This document shows positions 11,099 through 22,135 of a stretch of 64,000 nt of DNA, piece after piece (positions within the stretch are counted from its first letter, which is position 1; every line of letters begins with the position of its first letter). Position numbers and translations under genes: made by a program. Location: assembly GCA_949316235.1 (NCBI GenBank), contig OX438747.1, positions 5,270,501 to 5,334,500 on the forward strand, in the 5' to 3' direction. Under the pieces are notes generated by a model. That model had not been told where the DNA came from and searched no databases. It worked only from the letters and a program-made list of their open reading frames with translations. The stretch comes from Oegoconia quadripuncta. Taxonomy: Eukaryota; Arthropoda; Insecta; Lepidoptera; Autostichidae.

Positions 11099-11481
11099 CA
11101 GGGTGAATTTAAATTCGTGTAATGCCCTTTAACTGGTGACGCTTTGACTTTTGATTACGAACAACTTTCCCCAATGAATCATACTCGGTCTCGATCAAAA
11201 AAATTTCGATTCATACAAAGTAAACCATTCTGAAACCACCATTTCAGCTGGTGACTCCAACTTCCTGCTTACGAACAACTTTTCACTAGGAACCATAACT
11301 GAATTCAACGTTAAATTATTGGACTTCCATACTAAAGGGGTGTTCAGAATGGTTTCCTTTGTTATATGGGTAATCGAAAATTTTTTGATCGAAATCGACT
11401 ATGGTTTCTTGAGGAAAGTTGAACGTAATTAGGAGTGGAGTCACCAGTAACTGGAAATTACATGAATTTAATTTCACCCTG
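11099..11481. mobile_element. MITE-2, complete copy (383 bp)
   Basis: Inverted ends cagggtgaatttaaattcgt and gaatttaatttcaccctg. Long imperfect inverted arms share the ggtgac...tacgaac and ccattctgaaaccacc segments. The right flank is TATA. Related copies are at 8907 and 13042. Confidence 0.85.
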
Positions 11482-11571
11482 TATATAATAGTAATTTTTT
11501 AATCATTAAATAATGCATATACGTAAGCAAAATAAAGTGCACCATCCACCTTCTCATAAATTAAACCGAAC

Positions 11572-11790
11572 ATTCGCACTAAGCGGTTCGACTCTTCATT
11601 CATAATGCGAACAGCCAAGGCATGGAACTCCCTTCCGGCGTCAGTCTTTCCTGAATCCTACAACCTTGGGATCTTCAAGAGCAGGGTGAATAGGCATCTA
11701 CTGAGATCGCGTGCTTCATCTTAGGCCACATTATCACTTCCCATCAGGTGAGATTGTGGTCAAACGCGTATCCAGTTAACCATAAAAAAA
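11572..11790 (+). pseudogene. LINE C-terminus and 3' UTR (jockey/CR1-like)
   Basis: The open frame 11572-11724 encodes MRTAKAWNSLPASVFPES, then NLGIFKSRVNRHLLRSRASS and stop. This LP..V pattern with FKSR..HL is typical of the extreme C-terminus of jockey/CR1-type reverse transcriptases. The 3' UTR (atcacttcccatcaggtgag) recurs near 28040 and 44085. Confidence 0.75.
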
Positions 11791-12718
11791 AATGTATAAG
11801 GTATTTATTAAATTAAACCCTTAGCTCATACTTACTCAACAACGATATATTACTACCCACTTAGAACTGCGCATCTATCTTCGTTTGCACTGGCATTTAC
11901 TTGTTACTGGAAGTGAGTCGGAAGCCGCAGGATTACGTGTCGGAAACAGATACCGCGACAGGGCCAGCGTAGTCGGCCTACTTGTGGCGGAAGTAACACC
12001 CGACGCTACAAATACCACTCGCACAACTGATTACCCCCCGCTGCTTTCCTCGTGCAAATGTAGCCTTAGTGTAAGTATAGAAAAATGGGTTAGATACATT
12101 TAAACTGAAAAATGAATAGACAGATTGAGAGATAACAGGAAGAGTGATGGTTGGGTTATAATATACTCGTATTCACGAATATAATCTGTTTAAATTAAAA
12201 ATAATGAGTCCCCATTCTGAAAGATCTGTCGTTTTGATGGATTATGCTATGAGTTTTTAGATTTGTGTGATGAATTGCTAATGTCTCCTCTAATGAGGAT
12301 GGATGCTCCCAGAATTACATAAACTCTACAGATAATATTGGAGAAACATGCATTTTATTTAAAACAGGGATATAAAAGTTCCAATTATAATTTAAATATT
12401 GTTAACGTATCTTATAATAATAAATACACGTGTTAATGTCGTTCCAGTATTTTGGCAGGCGCTGGCACCGTGCCAAGGCTGGGCCAAGGCGTGCCAGTTG
12501 ATTTGTCTCGATAACTTCATACATAAATCTTGCATAATACCGGCTCATTCCAGATAAAATACGATCCGGACGAGGTTCTTCCAAATTTTTGACATTTTGT
12601 AAAAATAAGTACATAAACGCAAAACGGCACACTTTATTTCAATGGCTGCCGTCGAAATGTTAAGCTTTTTTAAAATAGCCAAGTCGGTCTTAAGGGTCTA
12701 ACATTAAAAAAACCTTTA
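11791..12718. other. No recognised gene
   Basis: Two short open frames (11885-12103 plus, 12402-12632 minus) show no motif, conserved context or splice logic. Treated as chance. Confidence 0.35.
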
Positions 12719-13037
12719 ACCGCCTCCGTGGCTCAATGTAAACACCATAGGGATTACGAATGGGAGGTCGCGGGTTCGAACCCCAGCGAGGTACATGTTT
12801 AATACTCGGTCTGGTTGATGATAGGGCATTTTACATCTCCACCTGGCTAGCCATCTTCCATCAGCCTTCAAAACAGCAATGCTAATAGTTTTGTTCCGGT
12901 TGTCAGATATAATATAGCCAGTGCCCAAAGTAAGATAGGGTTTCCGAGTCAGTACGCTTCCACCTTCGGCTTCATCTTCACTTAAAATCAGGTGTGATTG
13001 AGGTCAAGTGCAAACCCGTTGTGCATTAAAAAAATAA
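12719..13037 (+). repeat. SINE-A copy, near full length
   Basis: It runs from cgcctccgtggctcaatgta (tRNA-like head, A-box side) through gggttcgaacccc (B box), the ctggctagcc region, ccggttgtcagatataa and the cttcacttaaaatcaggtgt region, to aacccgttgtgca and an A-run. This head-to-tail order defines the family. Confidence 0.88.
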
Positions 13038-13041
13038 CTTA

Positions 13042-13315
13042 CAGGGTGAAATTTAAGTCACGTAATTCATGTTTCTGGGGACTCCACTGTCTACAAGGAA
13101 CCATAGCCGAATTCAGCCGAAAATTGTTGGACTTCCATACTAAAGGCGGCTTCAGAATGGTTTACTTTTTTTTTTATGCAAAACGGGTTAGCACTTTGTA
13201 TGGGTAATCGAACCTTTTTAATGGATTTCGACTATGGTTCATTGGGGAAAATTCTTCGTAATCAAGAGTAGCGTCACCAGTTTATGGGAAATTACACGAA
13301 TTCAAATTCAACCCG
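13042..13315. mobile_element. MITE-2 copy
   Basis: It starts cagggtgaaatttaagtc directly after the SINE-A A-run and ends near cgaattcaaattcaacccg. Internal deletion relative to 11099-11481. The segment ttttatgcaaaacgggttagc inside it looks like a SINE-A tail inserted in the opposite sense. Confidence 0.75.
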
Positions 13316-13562
13316 TATAGGTACAGTGCAATTTTACGTGATCACTGATAGCATGCTATACCATCTTAAGTTCTTTAAAATAATAGTCTAGACAGATGCG
13401 TTATTGTAGTGGACAGCGGCTGATATAGCTTGAATAGGCATGGAGCTACCATAAATCATAAATAATAAATAAATAAAAATAAAAATCGTTTAATTCAGGA
13501 TTAGACCCATATTTTGGTTAGTAACTTAAAAATAAATAGTATAGTAAGTTAGTAACTTAATT

Positions 13563-13850
13563 CTATAATAACTGTGAACAGAAGGGACCATACGACTGCT
13601 GGGGCACAATCAGCACTATTTGGATGTGTGCAAGCGTATCCAGTGCCGCAGCATCACGGAATCCCACCTGTCCGCCAGTGTGCTCAAGAAGGTTGTTGGA
13701 GCTGCCGCGCACGCGCTTCAAAATCGACGTGCTACGTTTCCTGATGATGGCGTGGAAACCGTCTACATGCGCATCGGCAAACATTCCTGATGCGCTACAG
13801 AAACGCGGCAGCCCCATCAGCATTCTGAACCCGTTATTAAACTGAATGCG
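13563..13850 (-). pseudogene. LINE protein fragment (minus strand)
   Basis: The minus-strand translation contains MLMGLPRFCSASGMFADA, then DGFHAIIRKRSTSILKRVRG. I recognise this text from the C-terminal region of insect LINE polymerases (GMPR.CSASGMF..A..D.F.AI.RKR). No start and no catalytic motif are present. Confidence 0.65.
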
Positions 13851-14764
13851 CAGCGCACTACACCTATATCAGCTCTCTATGAATAAATGGGACGCCGACT
13901 GCACCTATACCTATATTTACCGCATCGCAAAATATACTCTAATTAAGGGGTAAAATCCACCCTATTTTTAACTTATGAAATAGATAATATAATCCATCTC
14001 TACACCAAATTTCATCAAATTAGTTCAGGCGTCATAGCGTTATAGCAAACATTCAAAAACTTTTGCATTCATAGTAGTGCGACAATGAAACTGGTTTTAA
14101 TCTAGAAGCCGCTTAAGAAAGGAATTTCATAAATTACTTTAGTAATTAATATTATAAGATCCGCCAGCGATGTACTTAAAAGTACACTTTATGAATAATA
14201 AACAAGAACATTAACTCTGTTTACCTATGTAGTTTATACCTATGTAGTAGTAGTAGGTACCTATGTAGTTTATAGTAGAATTTTAAATGTCTACAGTTGT
14301 ATAAAAAACATCATTTTCTCGTGGAATGTAATTACAAGTCAATTAAATCCGTATGTTAATGCAAGATCCGTCTGTTATTTTTACATACATACATAACCTT
14401 TATCCTAAATGGGGTGGCCCGCTCATTAAAAGTGTAATGCTTGAAACAACATCCACGTTCACCTTTCGAAATATATAGATATGCACACGTGACACACTGA
14501 CACACACCATCCCCTTTAAAACGTGCAAATCTTCTTTCAATAATAACACAATGGGCAAATGACCTCAATTGACATTGACAGTACAAAGCTTTTATGAAGT
14601 CTATCCAACACCTTAATTTCAACTGCCACACATCAAAACGCTTCATTTCAAAAATATTAATATAAATAAAAATGTTTTACTTACTTAGTATAGATACACA
14701 TTTTCCTGGAACACACCTTTTAAGTTTATATGATAACTTGTGGATAAATGCAGATAAGTAATTA
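13851..14764. other. No recognised gene
   Basis: Contains a segment near 14010 (acaccaaatttcatcaaatt) of repeat-like character and a minus-strand open frame at 14356-14646 without any motif. Nothing supported. Confidence 0.3.
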
Positions 14765-15095
14765 AATTAAATTTAAAAACTCACTGGTACATGGCCTGCC
14801 TGGGAATCGAACGCGGACCTCCCAAACCGCGTCTTAACCGTTGAGCCACCAACGCCCACCTTTAATTTTAATTACTTTAATTACTTATGTGTATTTCGTG
14901 TAATCCGACTGCTCTTAAACGGTGAAGGAAAACATCGTGAGGAAATCTGCATGCCTGAGAAATGAAAATTCAAAGGCATGTGAAGTCCCCAACCCGCATT
15001 GGGCCAGCGTGGTGGACTATGGCCCATATTCCCTCATATACGAGGGAAGGCTTATATCCTGCATATTTACAGGCTCAGATGATGATGAATAACTT
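14765..15095 (+). repeat. SINE-C copy with inverted 5' head
   Basis: The body (gaaggaaaacatcgtgagga ... cccgcattgggccagcgtgg) reads on plus. The tRNA-like head at 14785-14860 is in reverse complement: ggaatcgaacgcggacctcc and gttgagccaccaacgccc. In the copy at 23656 the head and body are in the same orientation, so here the 5' part is flipped. Confidence 0.75.
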
Positions 15096-15377
15096 GTGTT
15101 AGGCGGAACCTCTCCCTTAATGTTACATATACAATTACTAAGTTAGCTGAGACATCTCCTTTTGCCTCCGTCTAAGATAAATTTTTAAATATGTTTCTTC
15201 TAATGGATGGCAATAAACAAATTTTTGATTTAATTTCATTTAGAAGGTTAAATATTTTGTTTACATTAATTTAATGCTGTGCATGTGTTACAAAATAAAT
15301 TTTATGAAGTGTAATTTTGAGAGGAGACCGAATACCTTACTTATGTGTTTGTGCTTAATTTTGTACTCGTCAGTATA
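15096..15377. other. No recognisable feature
   Basis: Unique sequence. Confidence 0.3.
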
Positions 15378-15741
15378 CCTGATGATTTTTTTTACCGTAA
15401 GGAATAAAATAGGGCATATATGTATAAGGGATTAGCATAGGTAGTTTTTTTGTTTTTTACGAAATCATCATCGACACACTCGCCGGCTGGAGATTCATTT
15501 GCTACTGGCGGAATTCGTAGGGTGCTTATCATGCTTAATTTATTGGGAACTCATATTATCTCCAACTTTTATTTATTTATTTAATGATGCAATTACGTGG
15601 AATAGGCCACAGACGCGACCGTCAAATAACACAAGGTTTCAATCGACCGTGGCTTTGAAAAATAAAACTACCTATGCCCAATACATTCTATTTCACTTAC
15701 ATAATATGCCCTATTTTTTTCGTTAAGGTAAACTCATCCGA
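15378..15741. mobile_element. MITE-1, uninterrupted copy (364 bp)
   Basis: Ends cctgatgattttttttaccg and its imperfect complement at ttaaggtaaactcatccg. The sub-terminal aaaatagggcata is mirrored by tatgccctattttt. The left flank is TATA. This copy defines the undisturbed structure used to recognise the nested one at 5538-7202. Confidence 0.85.
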
Positions 15742-16584
15742 AATATAATTGTCTGTTTGTGTAGGTATCTGTGCAATTTGTAAAAATTGTGTATCATTAG
15801 CCGACATACTTAATCCTAATAGAGACATTTCATGTAATGTCAACTCAGTCTTAGTTGTAGTACGTAGGTAATTTAGGTTACCTGCAAGGAACAAGGGTTA
15901 TGATATGTGTTTACACATCATGGATGAGTGGAACGCAACGAAACGTGAAGTGAGTCGCACGCGCATCGGAACGCACCTATTGTTTTTTTTTAATTTTGAG
16001 CTGTCAAAAATTAGCTCTCTTGCATCATCCACCAACGCGCAATAACGTAGCGTATATTTCTTTTGTCTGCATATCAATCAATGTAAATGTATAATTTCTC
16101 AAGAATTAAACCAAATTATAAGAAGAGAAAACAAGTTTTTTTCCAAAACCAATATCCAAGACAATATGTAAGAGAAAGTAATGCCTTCAGAACACGTTTA
16201 CCTACCTGGCTATAGAATTTATTTCAAAAGGTCATAGTTCAATGCGTACTATAATGGGAGCGTCAGACATTAACCTGTCACGCTGTCAGTCAGTATTCAG
16301 ATGTATTCAGTTGATATAAACGGAGAGAATACAACTCAAATGGAGATATTTCCACCCTTGCAAAGTCTATAGCGTTGTTCTTTTGTTTATTTAATGCTTT
16401 ATTAGGTCAATACACGTCAAAAGTTAAAAAAATTGCTTCCAGTGAAAATTGAGTGCGTTTTCGGGCATTATATTAATGTTTTTTAGCTTCATGGTTTGTT
16501 TAGCTTAGTAATTAGTAGTTACGTCTCTTTCTATTCTTTTTGTGGGCATATGATTTGATTGTAATAGCATATAAATAAAAAATA
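15742..16584. other. No recognisable feature
   Basis: No coding exon or matched repeat. Confidence 0.3.
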
Positions 16585-16745
16585 AAATAAATAAATATCT
16601 TTGCACATACACACAGCGCCATCTAGTTCCAGGATGCCAGATGATTGATAAATTACACAAATACTTTTTTTTTTCTAAATAATACATAATATAAATGAAA
16701 AACTCCACAACTCGGGAACACATGTCTGTATTTAGGTACATTTTT
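16585..16745 (-). repeat. SINE-B copy lacking its head
   Basis: Contains tacacacagcgccatctagt, a T-run and acacatgtctgtatt. It stops before the antisense B box. Confidence 0.75.
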
Positions 16746-17031
16746 TTATTCGAACATTTACACCAATCATTATATATTATTTTTTATACTAATATTAATG
16801 TCTCCATGGGTTAATCTTATAATTAGTCATACACTGTTTCAGTTTTCTATTACCAGAACTTCACCAAACTTATGTGGAATCGTCCAAAAAAAAAAAATCT
16901 AAATCAGTTTACATTAGCAAAGATACCGCACGACCTTATGTATAGAAAACACATAAGTTATTCATAATATAAAAAATATACACGAAGTATATACTATGTT
17001 AAAAGTTTTAATATCTTGGACGGCACAATCG

Positions 17032-17349
17032 TTTTTTTTTTATCCACAACGGGTTAGCACTTGACCTCAATCACACCTGATGTTAAGTGAAGATGAGGCC
17101 GAAGGTGGAAGCGTACTGACCCGGAAACCCCACCTTATTCTTATCTCTGAGAACCGGAACACAACGATGTTATTAACATTGTTGTTTGGCGGCAGATTTA
17201 GATAAGATGGTGGTAGCTAGCCAAGCGGACATTTAATATACCCTACCACCAACCAAACCGAGTACTAAATATGTACCCCGCTGTGGATCTAACCCGCGAC
17301 CTCCGAAACTTAAACCCAATGTTGTTTACATGAGCCACGGAGGCGGTTT
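17032..17349 (-). repeat. SINE-A copy, near full length
   Basis: Reverse-orientation copy: starts with the T-run and caacgggttagcac, runs through tgatgttaagtgaagatgag, and ends at the head (gagccacggaggcgg). The B-box complement is altered to ggatctaacccgcg. Confidence 0.88.
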
Positions 17350-17701
17350 TCCATCAAATATAAATCGGTGCCTCTGGAAATATGACAATATGATGATAAT
17401 GAGATTAAAAAGGTTGTCAATGGCAGAGCACGCGATTGTAAATGCTCAACTGGGTTATAACCTTGTTGTGTTACATACTCGTACATATTCCCAGGCCGGC
17501 TTTGTTGAGCAAGATACCTATGCAGTTCTCGACCTAATGAGAAGTACCTACACTCATCTTTTGCTCGCAGTTTTATAATGAGCATTTCTAACACAACAAC
17601 CCTACAATAGGGTTGACCTAAATGATGCCATAGGGTACCTACCTAATTCAGTAGGTACACTCGTATTTACTTTTATTATCTAATACTAAGATACTTCGTT
17701 G
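17350..17701. other. No recognisable feature
   Basis: Two overlapping open frames here lack any motif. Confidence 0.3.
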
Positions 17702-17912
17702 TCAATTAGTGAAGTTAAGCAATATCTAGCGCAATCAGTCCATGGAAGGGTGACCTGGCTAGCCACTACCATCCCATTTAAATCTGCCGCCAAACAGTAA
17801 TGTTAATAGCATTGTTATGTTCCGGTTGTCAGAGATAAGATAGCCAGTTCCCCAAATAAGATGGGGTTTCCGGATCAGTACGCTACCACCTTCGGCCTCA
17901 TCTTCACTTAAC
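17702..17912 (+). repeat. Chimeric SINE: 5S-like head joined to SINE-A body
   Basis: 17702-17754 matches the 5S-rRNA-like head of the SINE at 50251 (gtgaagttaagcaatatc ... ggaagggtgac). From 17755 the sequence continues directly with the SINE-A body (ctggctagccactaccat, gccgccaaacagtaatg, ttccggttgtcagagataag). The junction is clean, without intervening sequence. Confidence 0.72.
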
Positions 17913-18062
17913 TGGCTACCTTATCTCAAACATGCTATCAAGCGGCAGACTTAGATGGTGCTACGCCAGGCTGAGTATACTAAATATGTCCGCTAGGAAT
18001 CGAACCCGCCACTTCCGTTTTGTAAACCTTATGTTGTGTAAAGTGAGCCACGAAGGCGGTTG
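17913..18062 (-). repeat. SINE-A copy, truncated, opposite orientation
   Basis: Begins tggctaccttatctcaaaca, includes the B-box complement ggaatcgaacccgcc and ends gtgagccacgaaggcgg. It abuts the chimeric SINE tail to tail. Confidence 0.75.
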
Positions 18063-19125
18063 TAAACTCACACATAGGCTGCTTTGGCACATAGATTTGC
18101 TCATATATTTTCACATATGTGACTGCTGAAGTAGGAGGCTGCGTGAAAAAGATATTCGGATAACATTGTGTACCCTTATACTAATTTCACAAACGAAAGT
18201 CGGGCTTAGGGTATCCGGAGATCCGGCTTTATGCGGGTATGAATGTTTACCCGCGGCATACTCTCCGTTGTGAGTTTTCCGGTACAAACAGATTTACATT
18301 TTGAGGTAAAAATGGGATAACATCCGAATTCTCTATCTCTAGTCACATTATCGCTATCCGTATCTCTCTGTTTGTGCACTGAGTTTATGTATTTACCTAC
18401 ATATAAAATATAAATAATATTTTAAATTTCAATATTCTAGACAACTGTAATATTAGTTGAGAAATTTATAACAGTTTGTGAGGTTTCAGACTCTTTATCA
18501 CTATTTATACCCCAAATAAAATATCTAATGAAAGCAAAAAATAGTACAACTGTAGTTTTAAAGTATTTTTAATATGGATTCTAGAATCCTCCTGCTATGA
18601 GGAGGAGGTGTCACGTGTCGCAAGAATCCGGACTTCTCACACAATTTGTATACCAACAAGCCTGGATTTATAGTTAATTTGGTATACAGATATGGATTAT
18701 TATAATACCATATTATACCTGTTTACCCGACTTCCCCAGGAAGAAGCTTAATATTTTCAGGTATAAATATACATACGTATACCATGTATATAAATTTTTG
18801 TTACCTCCTGTAGACGATTTGATTGAATGTTGGCACATAGATAGAAAATCTCAGGCAGTGGCGTGCCTAGGGTTTCAACATAGGGCAATCCCGACAATAT
18901 TTTTGTGATATTTATATAGCTAGTGAAATTTGATAGATAACCAAGCATGATGTTTCAGCATGACAAGTGCGAATGTTTAAATCAAACATATCCTACTGTA
19001 TAATACTGTATAAATTGTTCATAGTCCTGATCGAGTATTTAGTAAGGCAAGCCGGGCTTTTGGGCTTACATGAAAGTACCGCCACTGATCTCAGGTAATA
19101 ACTTACGAGGATTATAATAAACTAG
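18063..19125. other. No recognisable feature
   Basis: A short cctcctgctatgaggagg hairpin lies near 18587. No coding signal. Confidence 0.35.
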
Positions 19126-19566
19126 CTTCTCTCGCGGCTTCGCCTGCGTGGAATAGCTTTAATAGCTGCAATGTTCAAATTGTTTATCTCGTGGGAACTA
19201 CTCACTTTATCAGGATAAAAATCTAAAAATCGAGATAAAAGTCTTAATCCAGAGTACATTCTAGCTATATACCAAATTTCATCCAAATCCGTTCATCCGT
19301 TTTCCCGTGATTGAGCATCCAAACAAACATCCAAAATTCACATTTATGATATTAGTTAGATTGTTTATCCCGCAATAACTACTCACTTTATCGGGATAAA
19401 CAATATGCTATGTATTAGTTCATGTTTTACCTTGCCAAATTTCATCCAAATCCTTTTCGCCGTGATTGTGCAACAAATAAACAAACAAACGTCGGAACAT
19501 TCGCATTTATAATATTAGTTAATAAAAGTAATTTTAGTGGCCGAAGCCGCGGGCAGAAATCTAGTT
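19126..19566 (-). mobile_element. Helitron-like repeat, two partial copies in series
   Basis: Begins ctagcttctctcgcggcttc, the reverse of the 3' end of the family. Two successive units each contain the tactcactttatc.ggataaa segment, a caaatttcatccaaatcc segment and a cgcatttataatattagtta-type end. Confidence 0.6.
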
Positions 19567-19586
19567 AGTAATAATTGCAGAAGTAA

Positions 19587-19898
19587 TTAGACCAAGAATT
19601 TTATAGGTTCAACAGGCTGGTGCCCTTACCTTACCTCCCACAAAGTAAAGGCCAATTTTCCGGTCACTCATCCTTTATCACCAGACGCACGGACATTTTC
19701 TTGAAAAGTATTGGCTCTTTGAAGCCCCTGACCCTCAGCCCCAAAGTGTTCCGCTCCAAATATGTGATTAAAGTCTTTGATCAATTACCGGCAGCCGATT
19801 TTCATCCTAGTGCAAAACTGATATTAGATCATTTCTCTTTCAGAGAAGATATAACAAACGAACATGTAGGCGTTTCACAAGTGTTTGAAGTCCAGTAA
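19587..19898 (+). CDS. Unassigned coding-like open frame (possible terminal exon)
   Basis: An open frame of about 103 codons ending in TAA, with no in-frame ATG near its 5' end. It could start at a splice acceptor (cag at 19578-19580 or 19613-19615). The protein is of even composition, not low complexity, with segments such as QFSGHSSFITRRTDIFL, SPKVFRSKYVIKVFDQLP and HVGVSQVFEVQ. I do not recognise the family. It lies directly after a Helitron-like repeat, so it could be a gene fragment carried or stranded there. No companion exon is seen on either side. It may be chance. Confidence 0.3.
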   Translation, partial: LDQEFYRFNRLVPLPYLPQSKGQFSGHSSFITRRTDIFLKSIGSLKPLTLSPKVFRSKYVIKVFDQLPAADFHPSAKLILDHFSFREDITNEHVGVSQVFEVQ

Positions 19899-20456
19899 CA
19901 CTTTCAAATTTTCAACCATCTCACCATCCATCCTTCTAAGCTACCATTGTCTACTAAAAACGTGTGTTTTACGAAGGCAAAATAGTCTATTGTAGGTGTA
20001 CAAGTACATTAAATATTGTAAAGTTTAGTCAGCATTTCGGGCACGTGTCAGCGACATACTTTTTACCCAAACACGTCAGTTCTCGACCTACTCTATTAGT
20101 GTGCACACATATCTATATTCGATCATTAATAAAGTTTAATATCCATATCAAGTGTTTCTATCAAGATCAAAGACTTTGGTGACTATCAAGACTCTTATCA
20201 TTCTTCTCTTATGTACAAACACTGTACAGTAGGTATATTGATGCTGTAGGTAGATATGGTCCCGCGAACAATTCTCTTTCGCGTTTATCTTGGTTATAAA
20301 GTATGAAAACTATTGTTTCTAATTGTGTAACTAAACATTTCCTATTTTTTATAAATTATGTCTGTCGAGTTATTACAAAATATTTTTTTTTATATATAAT
20401 GAATTATTAAATAACCACTTGTCCAATTATTATGCTAGTTGAAAATGCATGTACTT
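19899..20456. other. No recognisable feature
   Basis: Unique AT-rich sequence. Confidence 0.3.
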
Positions 20457-20780
20457 AATATTAGGTCCTTACCTATGAAATTGGCGTTTTGTACGAAGAA
20501 TTTCATTAAAACTGTTTTCTCCATACAAACATTATTGATTTTTTTTTGGGAACGACAAATCCAAATTTAGCTAAACTTTGTGTGTATTATCGGATAACAT
20601 TAAGTTAAGTATAGGCAGCGTTAATTTTTAAAAGTAACCGCATTATAAAAGTTTCAGCGAATCTAAGAAATGATTATGGGAATCACATGAAAAGAGCTCT
20701 GTTCAAATTTTTTTTATTATGTGATTTAGCCCAGAAATTATAAAATATTTCATGTGAAACCTTGAAATAATATTACATGT
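20457..20780 (+). repeat. Repeat X, copy 1
   Basis: Starts attaggtccttacctatgaa and contains gggaacgacaaatccaaat and gattatgggaatcacatga. Matches 60098-60391 in reverse and 28387-28550 in part. The abrupt shared end at attaggtccttacc suggests a transposon terminus. Class unknown. Confidence 0.7.
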
Positions 20781-20935
20781 TCCAAATAAAAAACAAAGGA
20801 TATAGCTTTGAAAATCGCAGGAATTGGTACATATGATTAACGAAGAAAAAAAACTCCATCTGTCCTATGACAAAATATTTGTATGCCTACAAGTTCCCTG
20901 TGTATCACAATAAAATTATTTGATTTGATTGTTGC
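20781..20935 (+). mobile_element. Possible LINE or retroposon 3' tail
   Basis: Ends with an AATAAA signal followed by a tttgatttgattg-type repeat tail. Only the tail is recognisable. Confidence 0.4.
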
Positions 20936-21055
20936 GATCGAAAATGAATGTTTTCTCATGATACCAGGATCCGAATCTTCGATAGCTGAATTTCCCTAGA
21001 CATGCGGCTCGTTTACAAAGACGACATCACATCATCATAAACATTAGAGCAACAC

Positions 21056-21165
21056 TCCACACACAAATTTGGACAGTTTTATCAGCATAATATCAGCCAC
21101 TGGATGTCCACTGCTGAACATAGGCCTCCCCCATAGAATTCCAGAGTGACAGGTTGCATGTAGCG
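21056..21165. repeat. Dispersed repeat fragment
   Basis: tatcagccactggatgtcca followed by ctgctgaacataggcctccc, a segment I know from lepidopteran LINE 3' regions. Short related pieces occur near 41645 and 52555. Confidence 0.5.
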
Positions 21166-21958
21166 ATTTCCCGCTACCTTTATAATTATAGCTAAATAAA
21201 TTTTTGAAGAGCAAAAGCGTTTGAATGAACCATCGGAATGAATTTGAACGAGTGCGTTAGTTATTCTTTAATATTATTAAATTAAAAATTTAATTAAAGA
21301 TTAAAAATGCACATTAAATTTCAAGCTTGCACTACAAATGTCATAACTAATTAAGTAATTTCCTATAATGTCAATTAATAATATTAATTAAATAACAATA
21401 TGAGTACCTACATAATATCAAAAAAATCTAAATATATTGATTCAATTTGATACCTATCTAAATGTCAACGACTATAACATAAATATTTCACAACCAATGC
21501 AAGCATATATTATTACTACAATTACTTACTTTTATACAAACTTTAATAAATCATTAGCCGGTAACTCTACAAAGTACTTTTAAATTCATCAAACAGTGAG
21601 AGATTAATGAAGTTCCTTCCTTATCGAGCAAACTGGCATTTTTCATAGAAATTCAATTTTATTCAAGCACCTTGTTAATTTTAAAATACCTTACACCAAT
21701 CTTTTTTTTACGGAAGGGCGACGAGCGTCACTTGAAATGCGTTAAAAATTTTCCCGGAAATCTACGTTGTATTTTTTTCAGTTTCTATTTCTACCTATTC
21801 GTATATTTACGAGGATATTGAGTGTCCGAAGTCCTTTAGTTTTATTTAAGTTGCATAAAGATCGAATTTAAATTGCAAGAGTTTGTCACAGAATGAATAT
21901 AGTATTTGTGACACATGGACAGACAGATAGACACTACACATTTATAAGGGTTCCGTGG
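21166..21958. other. No recognisable feature
   Basis: Unique AT-rich sequence. Confidence 0.3.
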
Positions 21959-22135
21959 CCAAATGGCAAAAAGTAACGTTAATAGCATTGTTGTGTTCCG
22001 GTTGTCAGAGATAAGATAGCCAGTCCCCCGATTTAGATGGGGTTTCCGGATCAGTATGATCAGTACCTTCGGCCTCATCTTCACTTAACATCAGGTGTGA
22101 TTGAGGTCAAGTACTAACCCGTTGTGCATAAAAAG
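21959..22135 (+). repeat. SINE-A copy, 5'-truncated
   Basis: Begins inside the body (cgttaatagcattgttgtgt) and runs to aacccgttgtgcat. Confidence 0.82.

Noticed and set aside
12402..12632. Minus-strand open frame of 76 codons
   Set aside because: No motif, no splice context and no repeat-family match.
14356..14646. Minus-strand open frame of 96 codons, cysteine-rich
   Set aside because: The cysteines show no regular spacing and no family is recognised. Likely chance.
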